Assembly (NCBI GenBank): GCA_024742285.1
Contig: JANSYR010000001.1
Coordinates: 62,001 to 126,000, forward strand
Source: a bacterium
GTDB taxonomy: Bacteria > Myxococcota_A > UBA9160 > UBA4427
DNA length: 64,000 bases
Direction of reading: 5' to 3'
A model generated the notes under the pieces. The model had not been told where the DNA came from, searched no databases, and saw nothing but the letters and a program-made list of their open reading frames with translations. A program made the position numbers and the translations under genes. This document shows positions 35,695 through 44,392 of the stretch, in pieces. Position 1 is the first letter of the stretch, and the number at the start of each line of letters is the position of its first letter.

Positions 35695-36561
35695 ATGCGT
35701 TTCTGGCACGGGATGGGCTACACGCCGATCGAGGAGCTCGCCCCCCTCGCCCGCCACGCCGAGTCGCTCGGTTTCTGCGGCATGACCCTGGGCGATCACT
35801 GGGTGACGGCCGAAGTCCAGGAAGACCGCTACGAGATCGCGAAGGACGGCGTCACACCGTGGGAGGACCAGGTCCCCTGGCCGGACCCCTGGGTCCAGTT
35901 CGCGGCCCTCGCCGGAGAGACGACGACGCTCCGGTTCATGACCACGGTCTACATCCTCCCGCTCCGCGACGCCTTCACGGCCGCCAAGGCGATCTCGACC
36001 GCTTCCGTCGTGACGGGCGGGCGCGTGCATCTCGGCGTCGGCGTGGGCTGGCAGAAGCTCGAGTTCGGACTCTCGGGCCAGCCCTTCGACCGGCGTGGCC
36101 GACACGTCGACGAGCAGCTCGAGGTCCTCGAGAAGCTCTGGTCCGGCGAGATGGTCGAGCACGACGGCGAGTTCTACGCGTTTCCCCGCGTTCGGATGCA
36201 GCCTCCGCCGCCGTCGAGGATCCCGGTCTACATCGGCGGAACCTCTCCCGCCGCCTTCCGCCGCGCCGCCCGCCACGATGGCTGGGAGGGAGCGGTGTAT
36301 CCGTGGGACGAGATCGAGCGCTACGTCGCGGGCGCGAAGCAGGCGCGCCTCGACACGGCGGGCCACCTCGACGACTTCCGGATCATCGTCGGATGTACGG
36401 AGCCCACCCCCGAGCGAATGGCACAGCTTCGCGAGTGGGGCGTGACCGACTACCTGAAGCCGCCGTGGACGGACGGACTGAAGGCGACGGAGACGAGCCT
36501 CCGGTACAAGCTCGACGAGATGTCCGCTTTCGCCGAGACCTACTCGGTCGGCGCGAGCTAG
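35695..36561 (+). CDS. Luciferase-like (LLM) flavin/F420-dependent oxidoreductase (1 of 2)
   Basis: Protein of 288 residues. LGDHWVT near the N-terminus, VHLGVGVGWQKLEFG and RIPVYIGGTSP are hallmarks of bacterial luciferase-like monooxygenases and F420-dependent reductases; the compact length and GVGWQKLEF recall the F420-dependent branch. The cofactor (FMN or F420) cannot be decided from sequence. GAGGAG precedes the ATG. It is probably cotranscribed with the GPH symporter and with the BKACE gene 73 bases downstream. Confidence 0.88.
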   Translation: MRFWHGMGYTPIEELAPLARHAESLGFCGMTLGDHWVTAEVQEDRYEIAKDGVTPWEDQVPWPDPWVQFAALAGETTTLRFMTTVYILPLRDAFTAAKAISTASVVTGGRVHLGVGVGWQKLEFGLSGQPFDRRGRHVDEQLEVLEKLWSGEMVEHDGEFYAFPRVRMQPPPPSRIPVYIGGTSPAAFRRAARHDGWEGAVYPWDEIERYVAGAKQARLDTAGHLDDFRIIVGCTEPTPERMAQLREWGVTDYLKPPWTDGLKATETSLRYKLDEMSAFAETYSVGAS

Positions 36562-36634
36562 CGGCGACGGTCGATCCCTTTCGCGATCATCCCGACAGCC
36601 GCGCGATGACGCGAGGCCGAGCCGGAGCCCCGCC

Positions 36635-37543
36635 ATGCCCCCCGAAATGCCCAACGTGACCCCCGTCATCCTCGAAGCCGCGATCAACGGCGTGACGAGC
36701 CCCGAGCGGAACCCGAACGTGCCGCGCACGCCGGACGAGGTCGCCCGCGAGGCGATCGCGTGTCTCGACGCGGGCGCGTCGATCGTCCACAACCACACGG
36801 ACGATCCGATCTTCGACGGCGTGACCGCGTCCCACTCCGCCGATCCCTACATCGAGGCGTGGCGACAGATCCTCGAGGTCCACCCGGGCGCATTCCTCTA
36901 CCCGACCATGACCGGCGGCGGCCCGCACACGACGATCGAGCAGCGCTACGGCCATATCCCCGAGATCGCCGAAGCCGGCGCCCTCACCATGGGCATCGTC
37001 GACCCGGGCTCGGTCAACCTCGGTCGCTTCGAGCCCGACGGCGCACCCAGCGACGACGAGACGATCTACCTGAACAGCTACGCCGATACGCGGCACATGG
37101 TCGACACCTGCGTCGCCCTCGAGGTGCCGATCAGCTTCTCGATCTTCGACGGCAGCTTCATGCGCGCGGCCGTCGCGTACGTCCGCTCCGGGCGGATCCG
37201 GTTCGGGGGTCAGATCAAGATCTACTTCGGATCGGAGTACCTCCCGCTCGGCCTGCCCGCGACGCCCGCCGGTCTCGAGGCCTACCTCGACATCCTCGGC
37301 GACTGCCCGATGCCCTGGAGCGTCGCGATTCCGGGGGGCGACCTGCTCGCGACGCCGGTCGCCCGCCTCGCCCTCGAGCGCGGCGGCCACCTCCGGGTCG
37401 GGCTCGAGGACTACGCGGGGCCGGGGACGCCGACCAACCTCGAGCTCCTCGAGGCCGCGCGCAAGCTCTGCGACGAGGTCGGCCGGCCGATCGCATCGAT
37501 CGAGGACACGGCACGACTCCTGCGCGAGGGCGCCGGGGTCTGA
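36635..37543 (+). CDS. BKACE-family beta-keto acid cleavage enzyme (DUF849)
   Basis: Protein of 302 residues with a zinc-dependent TIM barrel. VILEAAINGV opens it (E14 as active-site acid), IVHNHTDD supplies two zinc histidines (H52 and H54), and RVGLEDYAG holds a later acidic ligand. The family cleaves a beta-keto acid with acetyl-CoA to give acetoacetate and a CoA ester, as in 3-keto-5-aminohexanoate breakdown. The exact keto acid depends on pocket residues that cannot be judged here. The 10-bp hairpin downstream may end its message. Confidence 0.9.
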   Translation: MPPEMPNVTPVILEAAINGVTSPERNPNVPRTPDEVAREAIACLDAGASIVHNHTDDPIFDGVTASHSADPYIEAWRQILEVHPGAFLYPTMTGGGPHTTIEQRYGHIPEIAEAGALTMGIVDPGSVNLGRFEPDGAPSDDETIYLNSYADTRHMVDTCVALEVPISFSIFDGSFMRAAVAYVRSGRIRFGGQIKIYFGSEYLPLGLPATPAGLEAYLDILGDCPMPWSVAIPGGDLLATPVARLALERGGHLRVGLEDYAGPGTPTNLELLEAARKLCDEVGRPIASIEDTARLLREGAGV

Positions 37544-37576
37544 ACCGGGCCCGGTGCGCGGATTCGCCGCCGCGAA

Positions 37577-37613
37577 CGACTCGAATCGTGGTACAAAAGC
37601 TACATTCGAGTCG
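37577..37613. repeat. 10-bp inverted repeat between BKACE and the SCPU-like gene
   Basis: CGACTCGAAT (37577-37586) and ATTCGAGTCG (37604-37613) are perfectly complementary, with a 17-base centre that can add GTA/TAC pairs. It could be a terminator hairpin (but no T run follows) or an operator in front of the SCPU-like gene, which begins 92 bases later. Confidence 0.4.
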
Positions 37614-37705
37614 ATTCGCGAGCGCACCGGCAATGGGTCTCAGTGGAAACCCGGAGCCGACCGATGGGGAGGAGACCCCGCCCCCCTGTGCGGAGTCCAA
37701 GATCG

Positions 37706-38266
37706 ATGACCGAGCCTTCGTTCCCGTGCGTTCCGACCCCCCGGCTGATCCGGGCGCTCGGCTTCCTCGCCGCTCTCGCCCTGCTCGTCCCGGCGGCGAC
37801 GCACGCCGCGACCGACGGCGCGCTCGGACTGAGCTCGGTCGGCTCGACGGAGGTCTCGATCGTCCGCGGCGAGACCGCGCAGGCGTCGGGTCTCGAGGAC
37901 ATCGTCCTCGCGCCCTGGACGGAAGGCGATACCGCCCCCCGCGGCACCGCCACCGCGTGCATCTACACGAGTACCGGCAGCTATCAGATCACCGCCTCGA
38001 GCAGCAACGGAGCCGGTGGGAATTTCCGGCTCAACTCGGGCACGGCGTTCATCAACTACCGCGTGCGCTGGAACGACGGCGTGAGTGGCCTGACGCTGCT
38101 CTCGAACGGCACCCCGGCGACGGGCTTCGTCGGCGACAGCACCAGTCTGAACTGCGGCGGCGCGAACCCCGCAACGATCCAGGTGAACATCCGGAACGCC
38201 GCGATCTCCGCCGCGCCGACCGGCGCGTACAGCGACACCCTGACGATCATGATCACCCCGCAGTAG
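37706..38266 (+). CDS. Secreted Csu/SCPU-type (spore coat U-like) protein
   Basis: Protein of 186 residues with a long signal peptide, hydrophobic core LIRALGFLAALALLVPAATHA, mature from about residue 36. The mature part is all beta: a cysteine in TATACIYTST, a second in SLNCGG, and the end motif GAYSDTLTIMITPQ. These are typical of the SCPU domain found in Csu-type chaperone-usher pilins and related secreted proteins. Usher and chaperone genes are absent here, so a pilus role is unproven. The ATG at 37706 was chosen because it opens the signal peptide; no good ribosome site is seen. Confidence 0.7.
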   Translation: MTEPSFPCVPTPRLIRALGFLAALALLVPAATHAATDGALGLSSVGSTEVSIVRGETAQASGLEDIVLAPWTEGDTAPRGTATACIYTSTGSYQITASSSNGAGGNFRLNSGTAFINYRVRWNDGVSGLTLLSNGTPATGFVGDSTSLNCGGANPATIQVNIRNAAISAAPTGAYSDTLTIMITPQ

Positions 38267-38670
38267 GCGGTCGATCGGGGACGCGAGAACCGCCCACGAA
38301 GCGAGGCCCCGGCACGTCCTTCGCTCGTCAGCCCGATTCCCCGGCAGATCGAGGCGAACCGTGCCGTCGGCGCCTCCGCCAGGCACCCGCCTGGCCAGAA
38401 GGGCGGAGCCTGCTCGGAGAGCGACATTTTGGGGCGCCGGGTCTCCGGACGAAGCGCGGCGCGCGTCCAGAGCAAGCTCCTGCAAGGTGATCACCCGATT
38501 TCGATCGGATCGCGTTCCCCGATGGGATAGCGCTCAAACCCACTTCACGTTCATTCTCGCGAACCCAGGTTCATTTATTGGGATTTTTTTCCCAATTTTG
38601 TCTAGATTCGGGCGATCGAATCAAGCTCGGCCCTCGGGCCGGCAACGGACAAGGAACAGGAGTGGGACTC
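38267..38670. other. 404-base non-coding stretch before the first DUF5666 gene
   Basis: No credible gene on either strand. It has paired segments CGGCACG/CGTGCCG (38310-38316, 38360-38366) and CTCCGCC/GGCGGAG (38374-38380, 38402-38408) around a small AGGC-ACCC-GCCT hairpin (38381-38392), a 10-bp palindrome GGTGATCACC (38486-38495), and a relatively AT-rich end with a hairpin. It may hold a structured leader and promoter for the lipoprotein gene. No known riboswitch core was recognised. Confidence 0.4.
38577..38596 (+). terminator. Hairpin ATTGGGA-T6-TCCCAAT followed by TTTT
   Basis: Seven perfect pairs (38577-38583 with 38590-38596), a T6 loop, then TTTG. The shape is that of a short intrinsic terminator, but the stem is weak and AT-rich. 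It lies 75 bases before the lipoprotein start, so it could also be part of its promoter or an attenuator. Confidence 0.3.
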
Positions 38671-40200
38671 ATGGGACGCTTTTTCCGACGAGCAATCACG
38701 GTCGTCGCCGTACTCACGATCGTCGCCCTGGTGGGCTGCGGCGGAGGGGGTGGCGGCGAGGACTCCGCAGGCACCGCCTCCGCGGTCACATCGACTTCCG
38801 AAGGCCCGATCGCGGGCTTCGGAAGCATCATCATGAACGGCGATCGCTGGGAGACGAGCGGCGCCGACGTGGACGTCGAAGGCATCCCCGGATCGCAATC
38901 CGATCTGGCCGTCGGCATGGTCGTCCGGATCGAGGGCTCGCGGTCGAACGGCCGCGCCCGCGCGCGACGCGTGATCTTCGCCCCTCGTCTGGTCGGGCCG
39001 ATCCGATCGATCGAGGAGCTCTCCCCCGACGCGCGCGCGCTCGAGATCCTCGGTCGACGCGCGATCGTCTCACGCGCTTCGACTCACTTCCGGAATACGA
39101 CCCTCGACGACCTCGAGGTCGACGACCTCGTCCTGGTGAGCGGCCTGGTCAACGAAGCGGACGAGCTCGAGGCAACCTTCCTGCGGGATCGCGGCGACGC
39201 GATCGTGGGCGAGAGCCGGGTGCGGACCTTCGGCACTGTCGAAGGCCTGTCCGGTGGCAGCTTCATGATCGGCACGAGCGAGATCCTCTTCGACGGCGAC
39301 ACCGAGCTCGAGGACCTCGGCGAGGATGGTCTCAGCGAAGGCGACGTCGTCCGCGTCCGCGGCGTCCTGCTCGCGAACGACGCCATCGACGCGTCCCACA
39401 TCAAGGGCCGCGAAGACGATGACGACGACGACATGGACGAGGTCGAGATCCAGGGCATCGTCTCGAACTACGTCTCGATCGCAGACTTCAAGGTCGGCGG
39501 CCGGCAGGTCGACGCGAGTGGTGCGCGGCTCATGCCGAACGACCCGACCCTGCTCCGCGACGGCGTGCTCGTCGAAGCCGAGGGACGTTGCCGTGAAGAC
39601 GGGGTCCTCGTCGCGACCAAGCTGAAGTTCCGGTCGCATCGCGTTCGCATCCACGCCGAGGTCGCCTTCGACGACGACATCGACCCGGTCGACCGTGAGC
39701 TCACGCTGCTCGGCATCCCGATCACCGTCGACGACGGCGCCCGGCTGCGCGATCGCCGCGATCGCATCGACGGCTTCGATCTCGAAGACGTCGGCGCCGG
39801 CGACTTCCTCGAGGTCCGCGGCATCGCGCGCCCCGACGGCAGCGTCATCGCGGCCCACGTCCACCGTGACAGGTCCGGCGACATCCGCCTCAAGGGGCCG
39901 GTGACGACCATCGACCGCGACGCCCACGAGATCGGAGTCCTCGGCATCGTCATCCCGACTTCGTCCCGCACGGAATTCGAGATGGAAGACGGCGCTCGGC
40001 TGAGTCGCGACGCGTTCTTCGACCGCGTCGAGGCCGGCTGGAAGGTCCACGTCCGCGACCGTGAGGACGGGGACGAGACGTCGATCGACGTGGCCGACTC
40101 GGTCGAGCTCGAAGCCCCGGAGCTCGAGGACGACGACGAGGACGAAGCGCCCGACCCCGACGACGAGGACGAGGACGACGACTCGTCGGACGACGACTGA
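38671..40200 (+). CDS. DUF5666 repeat lipoprotein A
   Basis: Protein of 509 residues. The start at 38671 gives a lipoprotein signal (MGRFFRRAITVVAVLTIVALVGC) with AGGAG upstream; a start at 38578 would bury it. The mature protein is a chain of small beta-barrel-like units in which GPIAGFGSIIMNG, DLAVGMVVRIEG and GPVTTIDRDAHEIGVLGI recur in varied form, as in DUF5666 proteins. The last 40 residues are almost all D and E, which may bind calcium or other cations. Function is unknown. Cell-surface or periplasmic outer-membrane placement is expected. Confidence 0.82.
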   Translation: MGRFFRRAITVVAVLTIVALVGCGGGGGGEDSAGTASAVTSTSEGPIAGFGSIIMNGDRWETSGADVDVEGIPGSQSDLAVGMVVRIEGSRSNGRARARRVIFAPRLVGPIRSIEELSPDARALEILGRRAIVSRASTHFRNTTLDDLEVDDLVLVSGLVNEADELEATFLRDRGDAIVGESRVRTFGTVEGLSGGSFMIGTSEILFDGDTELEDLGEDGLSEGDVVRVRGVLLANDAIDASHIKGREDDDDDDMDEVEIQGIVSNYVSIADFKVGGRQVDASGARLMPNDPTLLRDGVLVEAEGRCREDGVLVATKLKFRSHRVRIHAEVAFDDDIDPVDRELTLLGIPITVDDGARLRDRRDRIDGFDLEDVGAGDFLEVRGIARPDGSVIAAHVHRDRSGDIRLKGPVTTIDRDAHEIGVLGIVIPTSSRTEFEMEDGARLSRDAFFDRVEAGWKVHVRDREDGDETSIDVADSVELEAPELEDDDEDEAPDPDDEDEDDDSSDDD

Positions 40201-40367
40201 GTCCGAAGGGACGGAGACGAGGTGGCCGCAGCGAACGACGAAAGCGTCGGTCGCTGCGGTAGCCTCCGGCTCGGTCGCGGGGACGGGAGGCGACCGCCGG
40301 GTCGCCGCACCCGACCCGCGACGAGTCGAGCGATCGCGCCCCCTTCGAGAAACGGAGACGCCGCGCC

Positions 40368-41198
40368 TTGAGCGAGTCCACGACATCAGCCCTCGAGCGA
40401 GCGGTGATCGCGATGCTGCGACCGGTCGTTCGACTCGTGCTGAAGCGGGGCCTCGCCTACGGACGATTCGCCGAGCTGGTGAAGCGCGCCTACGTCGACG
40501 CCGCGGTCGAGGACTTCACCGTCCCGGATCGCAAGCTCTCCATCTCCCGCGTCGCCGTCCTGACCGGCCTGACGCGGAAGGAAGCGAGCCGACTGATGCA
40601 GACCGAGACGGAGAGACCGACCGAGATCACGCGGCGCCAGGTGAATCGCGCCGCCCGCGTCGTCTCCGCCTGGGTGACGGAGACGCCCTACCAGGATGCC
40701 GGCGGGCAGCCCGCGACGCTGCCCTTCGAATCCGATGACGACGCGAGCTTCTCGGCGCTCGTCGCCGCCCACGGCGGAGACGTCGGGCCCCGCGCGGTCC
40801 TCGACGAGCTCTTGCGAGTCGGCGCCGCGGAACGCCGAGACGACGGTCGGATCCGGCTCCTCGAGCGAGCCTACGTCCCCGCGACCGACGAGGACGCCAA
40901 GCTCGACATTCTCGGGACCGACGTCGCCGATCTCGTCGCCACGATCGACCACAATCTCGAGCCCGAGCGCCGCGCGCCGCACTTTCAGCGGAAGGTCGCC
41001 TACGACCACCTCCCTGCCGACTACCTGCCCGCGCTTCGCGCGCTGCTCGCCGAGCGCGGCCAGTCCCTGCTCGAAGAGCTCAACGCCGACATGCGCCAGC
41101 ACGACGCCGACATGACCGGAGAGCGTCCGCCCGCGGGTGAACGTCACCGAGCGATGGTCGGCATCTACTACTACGAGGAGCCCCTCGATGACGACTGA
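40368..41198 (+). CDS. DUF6502-type protein, putative DNA-binding regulator
   Basis: Protein of 276 residues from a TTG at 40368, with GGAG about 11 bases upstream; an internal ATG at codon 16 would cut into the conserved start (MLRPVVRLVLKRGLAYGRF). ISRVAVLTGLTRKEASRLM looks like a helix-turn-helix, and the N-terminal block is the one I associate with DUF6502. The rest is helical without a recognised domain. It sits between two DUF5666 lipoprotein genes and overlaps the second by 11 bases, so it may control their expression. Regulatory role is inference. Confidence 0.7.
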   Translation: MSESTTSALERAVIAMLRPVVRLVLKRGLAYGRFAELVKRAYVDAAVEDFTVPDRKLSISRVAVLTGLTRKEASRLMQTETERPTEITRRQVNRAARVVSAWVTETPYQDAGGQPATLPFESDDDASFSALVAAHGGDVGPRAVLDELLRVGAAERRDDGRIRLLERAYVPATDEDAKLDILGTDVADLVATIDHNLEPERRAPHFQRKVAYDHLPADYLPALRALLAERGQSLLEELNADMRQHDADMTGERPPAGERHRAMVGIYYYEEPLDDD

Positions 41199-42717
41199 GA
41201 CCTCGCCTCGTTTCAGCCTCGGAGACCGCCGCGGCGCGCGACGTGTTCGCAACCTCCTCGCAGCGCTCCTGCTACTGCCCGTGCTCTCGTGTACCGATGG
41301 CAGCGGCGGGTTCGCCGACAACGGCGGCATGAGCGGAACCGGGATCAGCGACGGCGAAATCACGGCCTTCGGGAGCATCTTCGTCGGCGCCGTGCGATGG
41401 ACGCTTCTCAGCGCCGCCGTCGAGCTCGACGGACAGAGCGCGACGGAGGCCGATCTGCGCCTCGGCATGGTCGTCCGCGTCGAGGGCGACTTCGACCCGG
41501 GCAACACCTCCGGGCGCGCGCTCCGCGTTCGCTACGACCCCGAGCTCGAGGGACCGATCGAAGCCCCCCCGATCGAAATCATTCCGGGCGTCGAGAAGAG
41601 CGTCTCGATCCTGGGCCGAACAGTGATCGTCGACGCCACGCGAACGGTATTCGCCGACGGCGCGGATTTTGCGACCCTCGCGACCGACGACGTGCTCGAG
41701 GTGAGCGGCCTCGCGAACGACGCAGGCACGATCCGCGCGACGCGTGTCCGACTTCGCGGCGTCTACCCGACCGTCGACGAAATCGACCTGCGGGACGAAG
41801 TCACGAATCTCGTCAAGAATCCAGATGGCAGCGGGATCTTCGATCTCGGCCCGATCACGGTCAGATACGCGACCGCCACGCCCTTCGACGACCTTACGCG
41901 CCCGGCGCTCCAGAACGGCGTCCGCGTCGCGGTCGAAGGCACGCTTCGACCGAGCGGAGACGAGGTCGACGCCACGCTCGTGGAACGCGCCGAGCGCGGC
42001 TTCGGCACGGCGGACCTGGCCCGCGCCGAAATCGAAGGCTTGGTCGTGAACTGCCCGACAGCACCCGACTTCTGCGTCCGCGGAGTTCCGGTCGATGCCT
42101 CCTCCGCGGTCTTCGAGCCGTCGGGCTTCGTTCCGATGCCCGGTGACCGCGTGGAAGTCGAGGGATCCGTCGTAGCGGGCGTGTTGATCGCCGACGAGGT
42201 CGAGGACGAGTCCGATGATCTGGCGGGCGCCCGGCTCGAAGGCGCCGTCTCGCGCATCGACGTCGGCTCGAACACGCTCACGCTCCTCGGCGTCACGGTC
42301 CGCGTCGACGGCAGCACTCGTCTTCGAGACGATTCGGATGCGGAGGACGAGTCGTTCACGTTCGCGGAGATCGCGGTCGACGACTATCTCACGGTCCGCG
42401 GCCACGAAGACGGCGGGGACGTGCGTGCTCGCCTCATCCGACGCGACGATGCGACGCCGGGTGCGGACGACGTCCGCCTCCAGGGACCGGTGACCGCGCT
42501 GGACCGGGTGACGCCGACGATCTCGGTCCTCGGCCAGCCGATCCCGCTCGACGCGGGCACGCTCTACTTCGACGCGCCGGGAACACCCCGAAGCGAGGAA
42601 GAGTTCTTCCGGACTCCGGGCGACGTGATGCTCGGCGACGTCATCGCGGTGGAAGACGTCGACGCCGTCTCCCTCTCCACGCTCTTGGAAGCCGACGAGG
42701 TCGAGATCGAGGACTGA
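41188..42717 (+). CDS. DUF5666 repeat lipoprotein B
   Basis: Protein of 509 residues, by coincidence or ancestry the same length as lipoprotein A. The start at 41188 lies inside the last codons of the DUF6502 gene behind GAGGAG. The signal has a basic leader, LLAALLLLPVL and lipobox LSC. Repeat units start with GEITAFGSIFVG and DLRLGMVVRVEG, matching the units of lipoprotein A, but the acidic tail is missing. Function unknown; export to the outer membrane is expected. Confidence 0.82.
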   Translation: MTTETSPRFSLGDRRGARRVRNLLAALLLLPVLSCTDGSGGFADNGGMSGTGISDGEITAFGSIFVGAVRWTLLSAAVELDGQSATEADLRLGMVVRVEGDFDPGNTSGRALRVRYDPELEGPIEAPPIEIIPGVEKSVSILGRTVIVDATRTVFADGADFATLATDDVLEVSGLANDAGTIRATRVRLRGVYPTVDEIDLRDEVTNLVKNPDGSGIFDLGPITVRYATATPFDDLTRPALQNGVRVAVEGTLRPSGDEVDATLVERAERGFGTADLARAEIEGLVVNCPTAPDFCVRGVPVDASSAVFEPSGFVPMPGDRVEVEGSVVAGVLIADEVEDESDDLAGARLEGAVSRIDVGSNTLTLLGVTVRVDGSTRLRDDSDAEDESFTFAEIAVDDYLTVRGHEDGGDVRARLIRRDDATPGADDVRLQGPVTALDRVTPTISVLGQPIPLDAGTLYFDAPGTPRSEEEFFRTPGDVMLGDVIAVEDVDAVSLSTLLEADEVEIED

Positions 42718-42721
42718 CGAG

Positions 42722-42743
42722 GCCCGCGAGAAAAAACGCGGGC
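42722..42743. terminator. Hairpin GCCCGCG/CGCGGGC between convergent genes
   Basis: Seven perfect GC-rich pairs (42722-42728 with 42737-42743) enclose an AGAAAAAA loop, 5 bases after the DUF5666 B stop. There is no T run after either arm, so it would be a factor-assisted or bidirectional terminator. Confidence 0.4.
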
Positions 42744-42768
42744 GACCAGCTCCTGGGAGCGCCTCGCG

Positions 42769-43062
42769 CTAGCCGATCCCGTTCACCAGGACCGCGAAGT
42801 GGTTCGACGTCGCGTCGAGTCGGACCTTCGCGAGCTTCTGGTACTCGCCCGAGTGATAGGCCTCCTTGGCCTCGTCCATCGAGTCGAAGGCGAGGACGAC
42901 GGTCTGGTGACCCGGCGCGCCCTCGAGCTTCTGACTGTCCCCGTCGAAAGCCACGAGCTTCGCCTTCTCCCCGATCTGCAGGACCGGTCCCGCCGCGGCG
43001 GAGTACTCGCCGTATTGCTCGGCGTTCTCGACGTTGTAGTTCACGATCAGATAGGCGGGCAT
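42769..43062 (-). CDS. DUF1330 family protein
   Basis: Protein of 97 residues with a ferredoxin-like alpha/beta fold. AYLIVNYNVENAEQYGEY at the start, and KLEGAPGHQTVVLAFDSMD and EAYHSGEYQKL further in, are family landmarks. Some DUF1330 members bind small molecules or act as minor metabolic enzymes, but the role of this one is unknown. It stands alone, converging with DUF5666 B and divergent from the RND operon. Confidence 0.85.
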   Translation of the reverse strand: MPAYLIVNYNVENAEQYGEYSAAAGPVLQIGEKAKLVAFDGDSQKLEGAPGHQTVVLAFDSMDEAKEAYHSGEYQKLAKVRLDATSNHFAVLVNGIG

Positions 43063-43270
43063 GGAAAATCCTCGGAGTTGGGAGAGAGGGGACCACCGCG
43101 AACGCGGGCCTCCGAGTCTAACTCGCCACGGAGCCCGCGCGACGGGCCGTCCTCCCCCCTTGCCCCTTCCCGGCAAGGCGAGCGCTACAGTAGGCGGCGC
43201 GCTCGTCCACGACCTCGTGATCCACCCCCGCGCCGGAACGACCCCCTCCGACTGCGCACCCCGTGACTGG

Positions 43271-44392
43271 ATGCCCCGACTCTCCCAACGATCCACGCCC
43301 ACGCTGGTCCTCGTCGCGGCCGCCCTGCTCGGCCTGCTCGCGATCTGGGGCTTCTATACGTCTGACGGCGCCGCCAAGGCCCGAGAGCGCGATGCACGCC
43401 TCGCCGCCGCCCAGGAGGGCGGACCGACAGAGCCCGCGCCCTCTCTCGAAGTCGAGACCGAGATCGCGCGGGCGATCCCGTCCGCCGAGATCGTCGAGCT
43501 CGTCGGACGCCTCGAACCCGTGCGTTCGACCTGGGTCTCCGCGGAGATCGCGGGACGGATCGTCTCGGTCCCGGCGACCGAGCACGCGCCGATCACGAAA
43601 GGCGCGGTCCTGGTCGAGCTGGACTCGGCGCTCCCGCGCGCGGAGCTGATCCGCGCGGAAGCGAGCCATCGCCTCGCGAAGGCCGAGCTCGAACGCCAGC
43701 AGCGACTCGGCAAGCGCTCCGTCGCGAGCGAGGCGGAGCTCGATTCCGCCATCGCGGAGGAGCGCCGAAGCTATGCGGCGCTGCTCGAGGCGCGGACCCG
43801 CCTCGCGCACACGCGGATCGCCGCGCCCTTCGACGGGCTCGTGAACGCGCTCGACCTCGATCCGGGGACCTATGTCCAACCGGGCTCGCGCATCGCGGAG
43901 GTCCTCGACCTCTCGGTCCTCGAAGTGACCGTCCTCGTCGGCGATCGACAGGTCGGCTCGCTCACACCGGGTGCGGACGCCCGGATCCGCGTCGACGTGC
44001 TCGGCGACGCGCCCTTCGAGGGTCGGATCGCCCGGGTCGCCGGTGCGCCCGTCGACGAGGGCAGCCGCTACCCCGTCGTCGTCGAGCTGGCGGTGCCCAA
44101 CGGCGACGAAGCGCGCCATCCGCGCCCCGGGATGGTCGCCCAGGTCCAGTTCGAGGTCGGACGCGCAGCCGCGATCCGCCTGCCGGCGCGGGCCGTCCTC
44201 GACGAGTTCGAGCTCCAGTACGTCTACGTCCTCGATGCGCAAGACCGCGCGACCCGCGTCCGCGTCTCGACACGGCCGGTTCCCTTCCGTCCGGATCGCG
44301 TCGAGATCACCGACGGGATCGAGGACGGTACCCGGGTCGTCGTGACCGCCGTCGACCAGCTGCGAACCGGCATGCGCGTACTCGTCCGATGA
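43271..44392 (+). CDS. RND efflux periplasmic adaptor (membrane fusion protein)
   Basis: Protein of 373 residues. An N-terminal anchor helix (LVLVAAALLGLLAIWGFY) is followed by a barrel-sandwich lipoyl half, a coiled-coil hairpin (residues about 125-180, EASHRLAKAELERQQRL), the second lipoyl half with RIAAPFDGLV, a beta-barrel and a C-terminal proximal domain. No ribosome site precedes the ATG at 43271, and the frame is open upstream, so the start may be a little earlier. The stop overlaps the pump gene as ATGA. It should link the inner-membrane pump to an outer-membrane channel encoded elsewhere. Confidence 0.9.
   Translation: MPRLSQRSTPTLVLVAAALLGLLAIWGFYTSDGAAKARERDARLAAAQEGGPTEPAPSLEVETEIARAIPSAEIVELVGRLEPVRSTWVSAEIAGRIVSVPATEHAPITKGAVLVELDSALPRAELIRAEASHRLAKAELERQQRLGKRSVASEAELDSAIAEERRSYAALLEARTRLAHTRIAAPFDGLVNALDLDPGTYVQPGSRIAEVLDLSVLEVTVLVGDRQVGSLTPGADARIRVDVLGDAPFEGRIARVAGAPVDEGSRYPVVVELAVPNGDEARHPRPGMVAQVQFEVGRAAAIRLPARAVLDEFELQYVYVLDAQDRATRVRVSTRPVPFRPDRVEITDGIEDGTRVVVTAVDQLRTGMRVLVR

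Noticed and set aside
34150-36798. 882-codon minus-strand frame across the GPH and luciferase-like genes
   Set aside because: Composition is charged and low-complexity, typical of antisense shadows; the plus strand encodes two complete known families.
38310-38410. Cyclic di-GMP riboswitch in the long gap
   Set aside because: The conserved core sequences of GEMM-type switches were not found; only generic pairings are present.
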